A stretch of 64,000 nucleotides of DNA. Origin: Anaerolineales bacterium UBA2181. GTDB taxonomy: Bacteria > Chloroflexota > Anaerolineae > Promineifilales > UBA4811. Positions 46,151 to 54,750 of the stretch are shown here, one piece after another (position 1 is the stretch's first letter; every line of letters begins with the position of its first letter). The translations under genes were made by a program, and so were the position numbers. Below the pieces are notes generated by a model. The model worked only from the letters and a program-made list of their open reading frames with translations, was not told the origin of the DNA and ran no database searches. The DNA is taken from assembly GCA_002328075.1 (NCBI GenBank), contig DCVT01000041.1, forward strand, positions 1 through 64,000, in the 5' to 3' direction.

Positions 46151-46179
46151 AGTGTACCAAACGGGTATAGGAGTGTCAA
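46151..46179 (-). promoter_or_regulatory. Promoter of the minus-strand envelope operon
   Basis: On the minus strand TTGACA (46179-46174) and TACACT (46156-46151) are separated by 17 bases. Transcription would start near 46144, about 33 bases before TTG 46111. Confidence 0.7.
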
Positions 46180-46201
46180 ATACTACTTGCCTACCGCTGC
46201 C

Positions 46202-46229
46202 TTGCATTTGCCCATCGTTGCGCTACAAT
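46202..46229 (+). promoter_or_regulatory. Promoter of folC
   Basis: TTGCAT (46202-46207) and TACAAT (46224-46229) are 16 bases apart on the plus strand. It lies back to back with the minus-strand promoter at 46179-46151, leaving 22 bases between the two -35 elements. Confidence 0.5.
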
Positions 46230-46334
46230 CACGCGGCTGAATCAAGAGGCCGGTTGGTGTCACTCGGCGCACCGGTTGCTCCAGGGCGCTCGGTTTCAGG
46301 TAGGTGGCGCAATCTGGCACAAGAGAGTCATGGG

Positions 46335-47708
46335 ATGACATTCGACTACCAACAGGCGTTGGATTACATCTATGGCTTTACCAATTATGAGGTCAAGCCA
46401 CAGTACCGGTACTCGCCGGATATCATTGATCCCACCCGACCGGCGCGCTTGCTGGAGCTCCTGGGCAATCCCCACCGGGACTACCCCACCGTGCACGTGG
46501 CCGGCACGAAGGGAAAAGGGTCAGTCGCTGCCATCTGTGCCAGCGCATTCCATGCCGCCGGGCTGCGGGTAGGTCTCTACACCTCTCCTCACCTTCAATG
46601 TTTCACGGAGCGCATCCAGTTGGATGGGGCGAACATTCCCCAGAAGGAACTAGCGGCGTTGGTGGAGGAGGTTCGACCCGTAATTGCCCACGTGGAGGGC
46701 ATAACCACGTTTGAAGTGGTAACAGCTCTAGCCTTTCTCTACTTTAGCCGCAGCCTGGTGGATGTTGGGGTCATTGAGGTGGGCCTGGGCGGCCGGTTGG
46801 ATGCTACCAATGTGCTGCTGCCCCTGGTCTCGGTGATCACGTCGCTCAGCTACGACCATACCTACCTGCTGGGCGATACGCTGGCCGAGATTGCGGTCGA
46901 AAAGGGAGGTATCATCAAGCCCGGCGTGCCCGTTGTTTCGGCCGATCAGCCAGAGGAGGCCAGGGTGGTACTGGAGCGGCTGGCGGCCGAACGCAACTCC
47001 CCCCTCACCCTCATCGGACGGGACTACTGGTACCGGCAGGTTGGGCAGGACCTGGTACACCAGACCTTTCGCGCCGGTAGGACCGGAGAGCCGGGCAGCT
47101 TGTACCTGTTGCCGCTGGTCGGGCTACACCAAGCGCACAACGCGACGGTGGCTCTGGCGGCTCTAGAGCTGGTCCGTCAAGGTGGTCGTCTGCCGGCGTT
47201 GACCGACGAAGCAATCCGGCAGGGGATGGCCGGGGTACGGTGGCAGGCAAGGTTTCAGTTGCTCAACCGTCGTCCGGTTGTCATTGTGGATGGCGCCCAC
47301 AACGTGGCGGCAGTAGCCCGGCTGCGGGAAACCCTGGAGTCGCTGTTTTCCGGCCGACGTATCATCCTGATTTTCGGCGTCACGGCAGACAAAGACGTGC
47401 CCCACATGCTCGAAACACTTGCGCCGGTGGCAACCGAAATCATCGTGACGGAGGCGAACCATCCGCGGGCCGCCTTGCCGTCCGATCTGACTCAAATGCT
47501 TGCGGCCATGGGCCGCTTTGCTCACTCAGCGCCCACCGTGTTGCAGGCATTGGAGCAGTCGTGGGCGATGTCCGGTCCGGATGATGTCATCTGCATCACG
47601 GGTTCGCTGTTTGTTGCGGGCGATGCCTTGTTCGCCTGGGAGCAGTTTGCCGAGCCGACGGGGGCCCTGCGTGCGGCGCCCGTAGAGGAATTGACGGAGG
47701 TCCGCTGA
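46335..47708 (+). CDS. folC: Folylpolyglutamate synthase / dihydrofolate synthase
   Basis: The 457-residue Mur-ligase-family protein has the folate-ligase P-loop HVAGTKGKGS near residue 53, the VGLGGRLDATN and SYDHTYLLGDT motifs of FolC, and the C-terminal VDGAHNVAAV. It adds glutamate to dihydropteroate or tetrahydrofolate in the cytoplasm. ATG 46335 is 13 residues before the first conserved block; an in-frame upstream extension lacks family similarity. The lon gene begins five bases after its stop. Confidence 0.94.
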   Translation: MTFDYQQALDYIYGFTNYEVKPQYRYSPDIIDPTRPARLLELLGNPHRDYPTVHVAGTKGKGSVAAICASAFHAAGLRVGLYTSPHLQCFTERIQLDGANIPQKELAALVEEVRPVIAHVEGITTFEVVTALAFLYFSRSLVDVGVIEVGLGGRLDATNVLLPLVSVITSLSYDHTYLLGDTLAEIAVEKGGIIKPGVPVVSADQPEEARVVLERLAAERNSPLTLIGRDYWYRQVGQDLVHQTFRAGRTGEPGSLYLLPLVGLHQAHNATVALAALELVRQGGRLPALTDEAIRQGMAGVRWQARFQLLNRRPVVIVDGAHNVAAVARLRETLESLFSGRRIILIFGVTADKDVPHMLETLAPVATEIIVTEANHPRAALPSDLTQMLAAMGRFAHSAPTVLQALEQSWAMSGPDDVICITGSLFVAGDALFAWEQFAEPTGALRAAPVEELTEVR

Positions 47709-47712
47709 TTTG

Positions 47713-50142
47713 ATGCAAACCGATAGGCTATTGCGTGCCAATCCCCTCGAGCTGGCGGTAGGGCTGGAGGCCGACATATTCGAGGCCGATGAGCCTCAGC
47801 TGGACGCTGACGGGCTGATGACCTGTCCGTTGATTCCGCTGCGGGAGATGGTCATGTATCCCCGGATGATCAGCCCCCTGTTTGTCGGCCGCGAGCGCTC
47901 AATCCTGGCGGCGACGGCCGCCACCAGCACCGACCACGCCCTGATCGTGGTGGCCCAACGGGACGGAGAGGTGGAGGACCCGCAGCCGGAGGATCTCTAT
48001 GCGATCGGCGCTCAGGTGACTCTCGGCCGTCCATTGCGCATGCCGGACGGAATGGTCAATGTCCTGGCACAAGGCCGACAGCGGGTCGAGATTGTTGAAT
48101 ACGTCCAGTGGGAGCCGTATGTTCGGGTGCGCGCTCGGCCGCTGCCTGACCTCGTCGCTCAGGCAGAAGACCTCGAAGCGCTGATGCGCACGGTGCTGAC
48201 CCTCTTTGAAAAGGCTGTCTCCCTGAGTCAGACGCTCCCAGAGGATATCTATGTCTTTGCCATGAACATCGATGAGCCGGGCTGGTTGGCGGATCTGGTA
48301 GCGTCTGCTCTGCGGCTCGAGTTGCCCGCCCGGCAGGAACTCCTGGAGCTTTTGGACCCGATCGCGCGCCTTCGCCGGACGAGCGTTCTCCTGGCCAAGG
48401 AATTGGACCTGATGGAACTGGAAGATCAGATCCATTCCAGTGTTCAGGAACAGTTGGACCGCTCCCAACGCGAGGTGTTTTTGCGGGAGCAGATGAAGGC
48501 GATCCAGTCAGAGTTGGGCGAGGGCGACCTGTACGCTCAAGAGATCGCCGACTTGCGGGAACGGGCGGAATCCAAGGCTTTTCCCGAGCATGTAAAAACC
48601 CAGTTCCAGCGGGAGATGGCTCGGCTGGCGGGCATGCCGCCGATGGCCCCGGAAACCGGCGTGATTCGCTCCTACCTTGGTTGGTTATTGGACCTTCCCT
48701 GGGCCGAGCGGACGGAGGACCGCCTCGACCTGCGCGCAGCTGCGGCGGTGCTGGACGCCGATCATTATGGATTGACCAAGGCCAAGGAGCGCATTCTCGA
48801 GTTCCTGGCGGTCAAGCAGTTGGCCCCGGACAAGATGCACAGCCCCGTGCTTTGCTTTGTAGGTCCGCCAGGCACCGGCAAGACGTCATTGGGAAAGTCA
48901 ATTGCCGGCGCGCTGAATCGGAGCTTTGTGAGAGTGAGCCTCGGCGGGGTGCGGGACGAAGCGGAGATTCGGGGTCATCGGCGAACCTATGTTGGTGCCT
49001 TGCCGGGGCGCATCATCCAAACCATGCGCCGAGCAGGAACCATCAACCCGGTCTTTATGCTGGACGAGATCGACAAATTGGGCGCGGATTTCCGCGGTGA
49101 TCCTTCAGCCGCGCTGCTGGAGGTGCTGGACCCGGAGCAAAATCGTGCCTTTTCGGACCACTATATGGAACTGGACTATGACCTCTCCGAGGTGCTCTTT
49201 ATCACTACTGCCAACTACCTGGACCCGATTCCACCAGCGTTACAGGACCGATTAGAGACCATCGAGTTCCTTGGTTACTCGGAAGAGGAGAAAATCGAGA
49301 TCGCGCGCCGATTTCTTATTCCCAAGGAGTTGACGGCCAACGGAGTATCGGAGCGAGGCGTCGCGTTTGGCAACGAGGCCCTGCGAGTCCTAATCCGCCA
49401 ATACACCTATGAGGCTGGGGTGCGGAACCTGGAGCGGGAGCTCGCCCGGATCTGTCGCAAACTGGCGCGCCGGGTGGCGGAGCAGCGTCGCTTTCCGCAT
49501 GTGATCCAGGAGAAACACGTCAACCGACTGCTCGGTCCGCCCGAGTTCATGAGCATTCTGCCGATGGACCGCGACGAGATCGGGGTGGCCACCGGAGTCG
49601 CCTGGACGCCCAATGGCGGCGACCTCATCGCCATTGAGGTAAGCCTCTTGCCAGAAGGCAAAGGGGCTATCACAATCACGGGCCAGTTGGGTGAGGTGAT
49701 GCAGGAATCGGCTCAGACCGCATTTAGCTATCTGAGGAGCCGGGCCGACGGTTTGGGAATACCGCGCAAGGCATTTGGCCGGCTGGATGTCCACATCCAT
49801 GCACCCGAAGGAGCAGTGCCCAAAGATGGGCCCTCGGCCGGGATCACGCTGGCGACCGCGCTGGTTTCGGCCTTCACCAACCGGCCGGTGCGCCGGACGG
49901 TGGGCATGACCGGCGAGATCACCCTGCGGGGTCGGATTCTGCCGGTCGGAGGCATCAAGGAAAAGGTGCTTACCGCTCGCCGGTCAGGGCTCACCCATCT
50001 GATACTACCTCGGCTGAACCAAAAGGACCTGGTCGAAGTCCCCAGGCGGCTGCTCCGCGGCCTGGACCTCGTGTTGGTCGACCGGATGGATGAGGTGCTC
50101 GAGGCAGCACTGCTGCCGCCGCCGGCAGAGGAAGAGGAATGA
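47713..50142 (+). CDS. lon: ATP-dependent Lon protease
   Basis: The 809-residue protein has all three Lon regions: an N-terminal substrate domain (about 30-215) with PLREMVMYPRMISPLFV, a helical region, the AAA+ module with Walker A GPPGTGKTSLGKS (near 390) and Walker B MLDEIDKLG, and the serine-lysine protease domain with DGPSAGIT (Ser708) and GGIKEKVL (Lys751, 43 residues on, as in E. coli Lon). It degrades misfolded and regulatory proteins. ATG 47713 follows GGAGG (47696-47700). It may be co-transcribed with folC. The LonA N domain excludes LonB. Confidence 0.95.
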   Translation: MQTDRLLRANPLELAVGLEADIFEADEPQLDADGLMTCPLIPLREMVMYPRMISPLFVGRERSILAATAATSTDHALIVVAQRDGEVEDPQPEDLYAIGAQVTLGRPLRMPDGMVNVLAQGRQRVEIVEYVQWEPYVRVRARPLPDLVAQAEDLEALMRTVLTLFEKAVSLSQTLPEDIYVFAMNIDEPGWLADLVASALRLELPARQELLELLDPIARLRRTSVLLAKELDLMELEDQIHSSVQEQLDRSQREVFLREQMKAIQSELGEGDLYAQEIADLRERAESKAFPEHVKTQFQREMARLAGMPPMAPETGVIRSYLGWLLDLPWAERTEDRLDLRAAAAVLDADHYGLTKAKERILEFLAVKQLAPDKMHSPVLCFVGPPGTGKTSLGKSIAGALNRSFVRVSLGGVRDEAEIRGHRRTYVGALPGRIIQTMRRAGTINPVFMLDEIDKLGADFRGDPSAALLEVLDPEQNRAFSDHYMELDYDLSEVLFITTANYLDPIPPALQDRLETIEFLGYSEEEKIEIARRFLIPKELTANGVSERGVAFGNEALRVLIRQYTYEAGVRNLERELARICRKLARRVAEQRRFPHVIQEKHVNRLLGPPEFMSILPMDRDEIGVATGVAWTPNGGDLIAIEVSLLPEGKGAITITGQLGEVMQESAQTAFSYLRSRADGLGIPRKAFGRLDVHIHAPEGAVPKDGPSAGITLATALVSAFTNRPVRRTVGMTGEITLRGRILPVGGIKEKVLTARRSGLTHLILPRLNQKDLVEVPRRLLRGLDLVLVDRMDEVLEAALLPPPAEEEE

Positions 50143-50345
50143 GAGCGGTTCGGGGGCAGGAGGCGGTGCACCGGATTGGAGACGGCTGTTTGTCCCTCCC
50201 CCCTGACGGAGGATTTCCTGCTCTGCTGTGGTACGCGGTCGAGGAACCGCCGGTGGCAGCACCTTCTGGCTGCTAACGCGGACCCGCGTCTGTCGCGCCG
50301 ACTTTCAGGATGGTGCGATGTTGCTCTGGACTGCCACGTGTTTGC

Positions 50346-50374
50346 TTGACAAACGCGTACTGGCATTGTAAGAT
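50346..50374 (+). promoter_or_regulatory. Strong promoter of the ECF/amidinotransferase operon
   Basis: Perfect TTGACA (50346-50351), a 17-base spacer and TAAGAT (50369-50374) predict transcription from about 50381, nearly 590 bases upstream of the first gene. The preceding stretch 50143-50345, after lon, holds no gene that I can support. Confidence 0.7.
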
Positions 50375-50379
50375 AATCT

Positions 50380-50970
50380 GTACATCTGGTGATACCAAGG
50401 TAGGACCAACGGCGTTTCTGTTTAAGTCAGATGGCTCTTCCCCAATACCAGATGTGCTGCGGTTTGGCAGCGCCTGTGTATCGCGTTTTTGTGCGCCGCG
50501 TTCATCAGGCAGAAATGCGCCAGTACCCAAGCATGAATCGCTGACCGATTACGCAAGTGTGATTCGGGCAGCGGCGTCACTTGCGAGATGAGATACACAT
50601 GGCGTCAGAAGGTTCAACCAATCAGCGCCGCATCGTTCAGGCAAATACTGAGCGATGTGCGGCACGGGTGAAGGTTGCTTCCAGCGGGTGCCATTCTCCG
50701 GGTTATTCTGTATGCGCTCCGAAAAGGGACCATGCCTTGTCTGGGACCAGACCGCCGTGGCTGTTTTTCCATGATTCCCTAGATGCACATTGCGCCGTGC
50801 GAAGCTGTGATACTAGTTGCCTGCCCGTTTCTCTGTCAGACATGCCGCCATGCGGCTTCCACAGAGTAGCTTCAGCAGGCGTTTGTTTTGAGGCCTTTCA
50901 GGGCGGCAAGGGCACGGAGAGCCTTGATAGCCCAATGCTAATTGTATGGTGATGACAGAAGGAGGCAACA
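50380..50970 (+). promoter_or_regulatory. Long non-coding leader with 5' helix, candidate cis-regulatory RNA
   Basis: The predicted transcript starts with ACATCTGGT (50382-50390), which pairs perfectly with ACCAGATGT (50447-50455); with G380-C457 and a T-G pair the helix is 11 base pairs closing a 56-base interior. The hexamer CAGATG occurs twice (50428-50433 and 50449-50454), so the 5' CATCTG has two competing partners, as in switching leaders. Open frames in the stretch (for example 50581-50952) have no recognisable coding character. AAGGAGG (50959-50965) precedes ATG 50971. I could not match a known riboswitch class, including the guanidine ones. That it senses the transported compound is inference. 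Confidence 0.45.
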
Positions 50971-51759
50971 ATGAGTGAAGTCAAGAGTTCTGGAGGCATG
51001 CGGATAGGAGGTGCTTCCATAGCCTGGGTAACGCTCTACGGAGCGCTGTGTGGCGTGACGGCGCTAATCCCATTCTTCCCTTATGTGGGCGGTGGAGGTT
51101 ATTTGCCGCTTTTATGTGCTTTCACGGCCTTGGCCCCGATCATCCTGGGGCCGGTGGCCGGGGTCGTTTCGGCGCTGATCGGCAGCGTGGTAGGCATGCT
51201 CATCGCCCCGGCCGCATTCCCGCTAGGGTTGCTGGATGCCATTCTGGTTGGAACGTTGCCGGCGGTGTTTATGGCCATGATGCTCAACGCCTACAAACGC
51301 TCCTGGTTCTTGGCGGCGGTGGCGACCTGCATCGTTTTGGGGGTCGTTGGCATGTTCTTTCCTTTCTGGGTGCCCGGCGCGTCGGCCGGTTTCGCCAAAC
51401 CGGAGAACCCGCTTGTCTACTGGTTGCTGATGGCGGTTTACTGGCTGCTGCCGCTGATTGTTATTGTCAGTCCGGTGGCGCGGACGTTGATCCCCAAATG
51501 GACGCAGGGGACTGACCGCAAGTTCAAATACGTCGGATTCCTGATTGCAGCGGTTACCGCCTTTTTCATGTGGTTCATTCCCCTGTGCGTACCCTATTGG
51601 TACATGTTCAACTACAGCCCGGCGGTCGCCACCGCGGCCGAGATCGCCTATCTGTGGTGGCTGCCCGCGCTGGGTGCGGTGGTCACCATCATTGCGGTTC
51701 CACTGGTCGAAGCCCTCAAGCGGAGCGGCCTTCCGAAGGTTCCGGGCGCTCTGTGGTAG
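50971..51759 (+). CDS. ECF transporter S component, substrate unknown
   Basis: The 262-residue hydrophobic protein has about six to seven transmembrane helices with small-residue-rich packing (ALCGVTALIPF, ILGPVAGVVSALIGSVVGMLIAP), matching the substrate-binding S components of energy-coupling factor transporters. The assignment rests on this fold pattern plus the ATPase and T-component genes that follow directly. AAGGAGG six bases upstream sets the start. S components define specificity; those of vitamins, metals and queuosine precursors are known, but this sequence does not match one I recognise. The downstream enzymes point to a guanidino compound or its hydroxy/amino derivative (inference). 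Confidence 0.75.
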   Translation: MSEVKSSGGMRIGGASIAWVTLYGALCGVTALIPFFPYVGGGGYLPLLCAFTALAPIILGPVAGVVSALIGSVVGMLIAPAAFPLGLLDAILVGTLPAVFMAMMLNAYKRSWFLAAVATCIVLGVVGMFFPFWVPGASAGFAKPENPLVYWLLMAVYWLLPLIVIVSPVARTLIPKWTQGTDRKFKYVGFLIAAVTAFFMWFIPLCVPYWYMFNYSPAVATAAEIAYLWWLPALGAVVTIIAVPLVEALKRSGLPKVPGALW

Positions 51760-52036
51760 TCTAGTTCAAGGCTCTCCCACGCCCCATTGAGCGCTGAAAG
51801 ACCTGGCTGCACTAGGACGTATCGGTCGTTGATCGGCGAGAGGAGCGGCGCCACCAGCGTTTTGGACTAGAATGGCAATCCCGACGGGCTCTGACGGCTG
51901 AACGGTATGCCGAACGGTCTGCGTGGGCGCGCTTGTCAGTACGGTGGGCCCGGAGGCCCGGCTTGCCAGCTGTGACTGGTCACGGTCAGGACTGTACGCG
52001 ATCCCAAAACGCGGTGGCGCCACCGAGGTGAGGTGT

Positions 52037-53791
52037 ATGGCAGAATTCGAACTCGACCTCGACAACGTGACTTTTACCTATGAAGACGAGACAACCGCGT
52101 TGGCCAACATCTCGCTGCGGGCCCGCGCCGGTGAGTGTGTCGTGGTGTTAGGCGCCAATGGCGCTGGAAAATCCACCCTTTGTTTCTTGTTGAGCGGCAT
52201 TGTGCCACAGATCTTTGGCGGCCGCCGTGAGGGCAAGGTGAGGGTGGCAGGTCAGGATCCGTGGGACCTTCCATTGTACGCAACCTCCAAGTTCTGCGGC
52301 GTCATGCTCCAGGATCCGGAGGTCCAACTTTTCAACCCGAACGTCTTTGCCGAGATGGCCTTTGGTCCGGCCAATCTGCAGATGCCACGCGAGGAGATCA
52401 TTGGGCGAATCGGCGAGAGTTTGGAGCTGCTGCATCTGGTGGGGTTGGAGCAGCGCAACCCGCGCGACCTTTCTGGTGGCCAAAAGCAACGGGTGGCGCT
52501 GGGTTCGGTCCTGACCATGCGACCACGCGTGTTGGTGTTGGACGAACCCACTTCGCAGCTTGATCCCATCGGTCGCTGGGAGGTAGCTGAAGCCATCCGC
52601 CGACTTAAGTTGACACATCAGATGACCATCGTCCTGACTACTCATGAGACAGATGACATCCTGGAGCTGGCTGATCAGGTGGTCGTGCTGGACAGCGGAA
52701 AGATGGCCCTGGCTGGATCACCGGCACACGTCTTTTCGCAGCGCTCCGCGCTGGAGGAGAGCGGTGTTCGGATTCCGATGGCGCTGGAGATCATGGACGG
52801 CGTCCAGCGCATGGTTGATCAACCGTCAGAATGGACTGCAGAGTACTTGAAGGATCTTGACGCGCTCAAGGTGAGCAGTGGGATCAAGGCGATGATTCAC
52901 GAGGGCGCGCTGCAAGTGCACGCTGAACCACCTGCACAAAAGGCCGCGGTTGTCCAAACGCGGGATGCCGCTCTGGAGGCGGTGAGTGTGACGTACCGGT
53001 ATCCTGGAAATCCGCCGGTGGTGGCGTTGCAGGACGTCAATCTGTCGGTCGGTCGTGGCGAAATCGTGGGGATCATCGGTCAGAATGGATCCGGCAAGAG
53101 CACGCTGGTCAAGTGCTTTGTGGGCCTGCTGCGTCCCACCAAGGGCCAGGTGCGGGTCAATGGTCAGGATATCGCCAAGGTGTCGGTCGGCCAGATGTCG
53201 CAGAAGGTTGGCTTGGTGCTGCAGAATCCGGATTATCAGCTTTTCACCAGTTCCAGCCGAGAGGAGATCCTGTTTGGTCTCTCCAATCTCGGAATAACGG
53301 GGGAGTCGGCCGAAGCCAAAGTCCACGAGGTCCTCAAGTGGGTCGACCTGGAAAAGGAGATCGAGACCTTTCCTTTTCGCATGTCGTTTGGTGATCGGCG
53401 CAAGCTGGCGGTTGCCGCAACTGTGGCGCTGGATCCACAGGTGCTCATTCTGGACGAACCAACCACGGCGCAAGACCACCGCGGCCGGTACCAGATTGCC
53501 GAAATCGGCCGCCGCTTCCGGGACGAAAAAGGCCGCACCGTGCTCATGATCACGCACGACATGGACCTGATTGCCCGTTATGCAGAGCGTCTGATTGTCA
53601 TGTGGAATGGGCAGGTGCTACTGGACGGTCCCACGGCCGAGGTGTTTCGGCAAGTGGACGTGCTGGAGCGCACCTTTCTGCATCCGCCCATGCCGACACA
53701 GGTCGCGCTCCAATTGCAGCCAGTCGGTCTTCCCGGGGACGTGATCCGCCTGGAGGACCTGCTTGGCGCACTTGGCAGGAAGAGTGCGTGA
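52037..53791 (+). CDS. ECF transporter fused double ATPase (EcfA1-EcfA2)
   Basis: The 584-residue protein has two ABC ATPase domains. The first (about 5-245) has Walker A GANGAGKST, signature LSGGQKQRV, Walker B VLVLDEPTSQLD and the switch His in TTHETDD. The second (about 315-545) has Walker A GQNGSGKST, Walker B VLILDEPTTAQD and THDMD, but the signature reads MSFGDRRK instead of LSGGQ, suggesting unequal sites. Both Q-loops are present. ATG 52037 follows a GAGGTGAGG tract. The S gene lies upstream after 277 bases and EcfT starts on its stop codon as TGATG. Confidence 0.92.
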   Translation: MAEFELDLDNVTFTYEDETTALANISLRARAGECVVVLGANGAGKSTLCFLLSGIVPQIFGGRREGKVRVAGQDPWDLPLYATSKFCGVMLQDPEVQLFNPNVFAEMAFGPANLQMPREEIIGRIGESLELLHLVGLEQRNPRDLSGGQKQRVALGSVLTMRPRVLVLDEPTSQLDPIGRWEVAEAIRRLKLTHQMTIVLTTHETDDILELADQVVVLDSGKMALAGSPAHVFSQRSALEESGVRIPMALEIMDGVQRMVDQPSEWTAEYLKDLDALKVSSGIKAMIHEGALQVHAEPPAQKAAVVQTRDAALEAVSVTYRYPGNPPVVALQDVNLSVGRGEIVGIIGQNGSGKSTLVKCFVGLLRPTKGQVRVNGQDIAKVSVGQMSQKVGLVLQNPDYQLFTSSSREEILFGLSNLGITGESAEAKVHEVLKWVDLEKEIETFPFRMSFGDRRKLAVAATVALDPQVLILDEPTTAQDHRGRYQIAEIGRRFRDEKGRTVLMITHDMDLIARYAERLIVMWNGQVLLDGPTAEVFRQVDVLERTFLHPPMPTQVALQLQPVGLPGDVIRLEDLLGALGRKSA

Positions 53792-54618
53792 TGCAAGTAC
53801 CATTCAAATACACCTACCGCGATACGCTCGTTCACCGGCTCCATCCGTTGGTCAAGTTGCTTCACGTTTTGTTGACGCTGCTGTTGATCATCACTCCTCT
53901 GTACAGTATTCGGTTTCTACCGGTGCTGGCGGTCTGGCTGGCTCTCTCGGTGGGGTTGTGGTCCTTGGCTCGCATTGAGGTGAGCCGCTTTGCCACCTTG
54001 ATCAAGCTCTTGTTGGGCACCTTTGTCTTCCTGATAACGATCCAGGGTTTCACCTATCGTTTTGGCGACACGGTCATTGTGACGTTGTTTCAATGGGGTT
54101 ACGGCGACACCAACTTGGGAGCGCTCAAGTTGGAGGGCGTGGTGTTTGGGTTACTGCTGTCGCTGCGAATGCTGACGGCCGCAGCCTCGTTGCCGCTGTT
54201 CGTGATGACGACTTCATCGGCTGACTTGATGACCGGGCTGAGAAAGCTGCATATGCCCAAGGTGGCTACGCTAATGGTCGTCAGCGCGCTCTCTTTTACC
54301 ACGTTGATCTTTGAGATGTGGGCCTTTATCCTGGACGCGCAAAAGCTGCGCGGTTTTGACATCAACCAGATGAACATTATCACGCGGCTGCGGAAGGCTT
54401 ACGTCCCCATTGTCACACCGCTGGTGCTTCTGCTGTTCCGACGGGCGAACGACTTTCAGATTGCGTTGGAGACGAGGGGTTTTGGAACCCCGGGAAATCC
54501 CACCGAGGTTGAACGACTGGAATTCACGGTTCGGGATGGCGTAGTAGCCGCGTTTTTCGTTGCTGTCTGGGTATTGTGCCAATACCTGCGCGTTCAGATT
54601 GCGGCAGGTTTGGGTTAG
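53791..54618 (+). CDS. ecfT: ECF transporter T component (EcfT)
   Basis: The 275-residue membrane protein begins YTYRDTLVHRLHPLVKLL, typical of CbiQ/EcfT, and has about five transmembrane segments. Its C terminus contains a coupling-helix region with EMWAFILDAQKLRGFD and a second RRANDFQIALETRGFG, corresponding to the two Ala-Arg-Gly-like motifs that touch the ATPases (here LRG and TRG). ATG 53791 overlaps the ATPase stop by one base. With the S component and the double ATPase it forms a complete dedicated ECF transporter. Confidence 0.9.
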   Translation: MQVPFKYTYRDTLVHRLHPLVKLLHVLLTLLLIITPLYSIRFLPVLAVWLALSVGLWSLARIEVSRFATLIKLLLGTFVFLITIQGFTYRFGDTVIVTLFQWGYGDTNLGALKLEGVVFGLLLSLRMLTAAASLPLFVMTTSSADLMTGLRKLHMPKVATLMVVSALSFTTLIFEMWAFILDAQKLRGFDINQMNIITRLRKAYVPIVTPLVLLLFRRANDFQIALETRGFGTPGNPTEVERLEFTVRDGVVAAFFVAVWVLCQYLRVQIAAGLG

Positions 54619-54750
54619 CCGAACTTGTGCCGGCACATTGGCCGACCGAGTCCGGTCATCGCTTGCGAGTTTACGAGTCCGGCTTGCTGCCGCCGTGCGA
54701 ACTATCAAGTCGGGTACAGACCCGGCTCAAGATCATCTAGGAGCGAAGAA

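Noticed and set aside
50581..50952. Open frame of 123 codons in the leader before the ECF S gene
   Set aside because: Composition is rich in Cys, Ser and His with no recognisable motif and no good ribosome binding site; treated as part of a non-coding leader.
50380..50970. Known guanidine (ykkC, mini-ykkC), cobalamin, TPP or SAM riboswitch in the leader
   Set aside because: None of the conserved sequence blocks of these classes could be found by eye; a covariance-model scan would be decisive.
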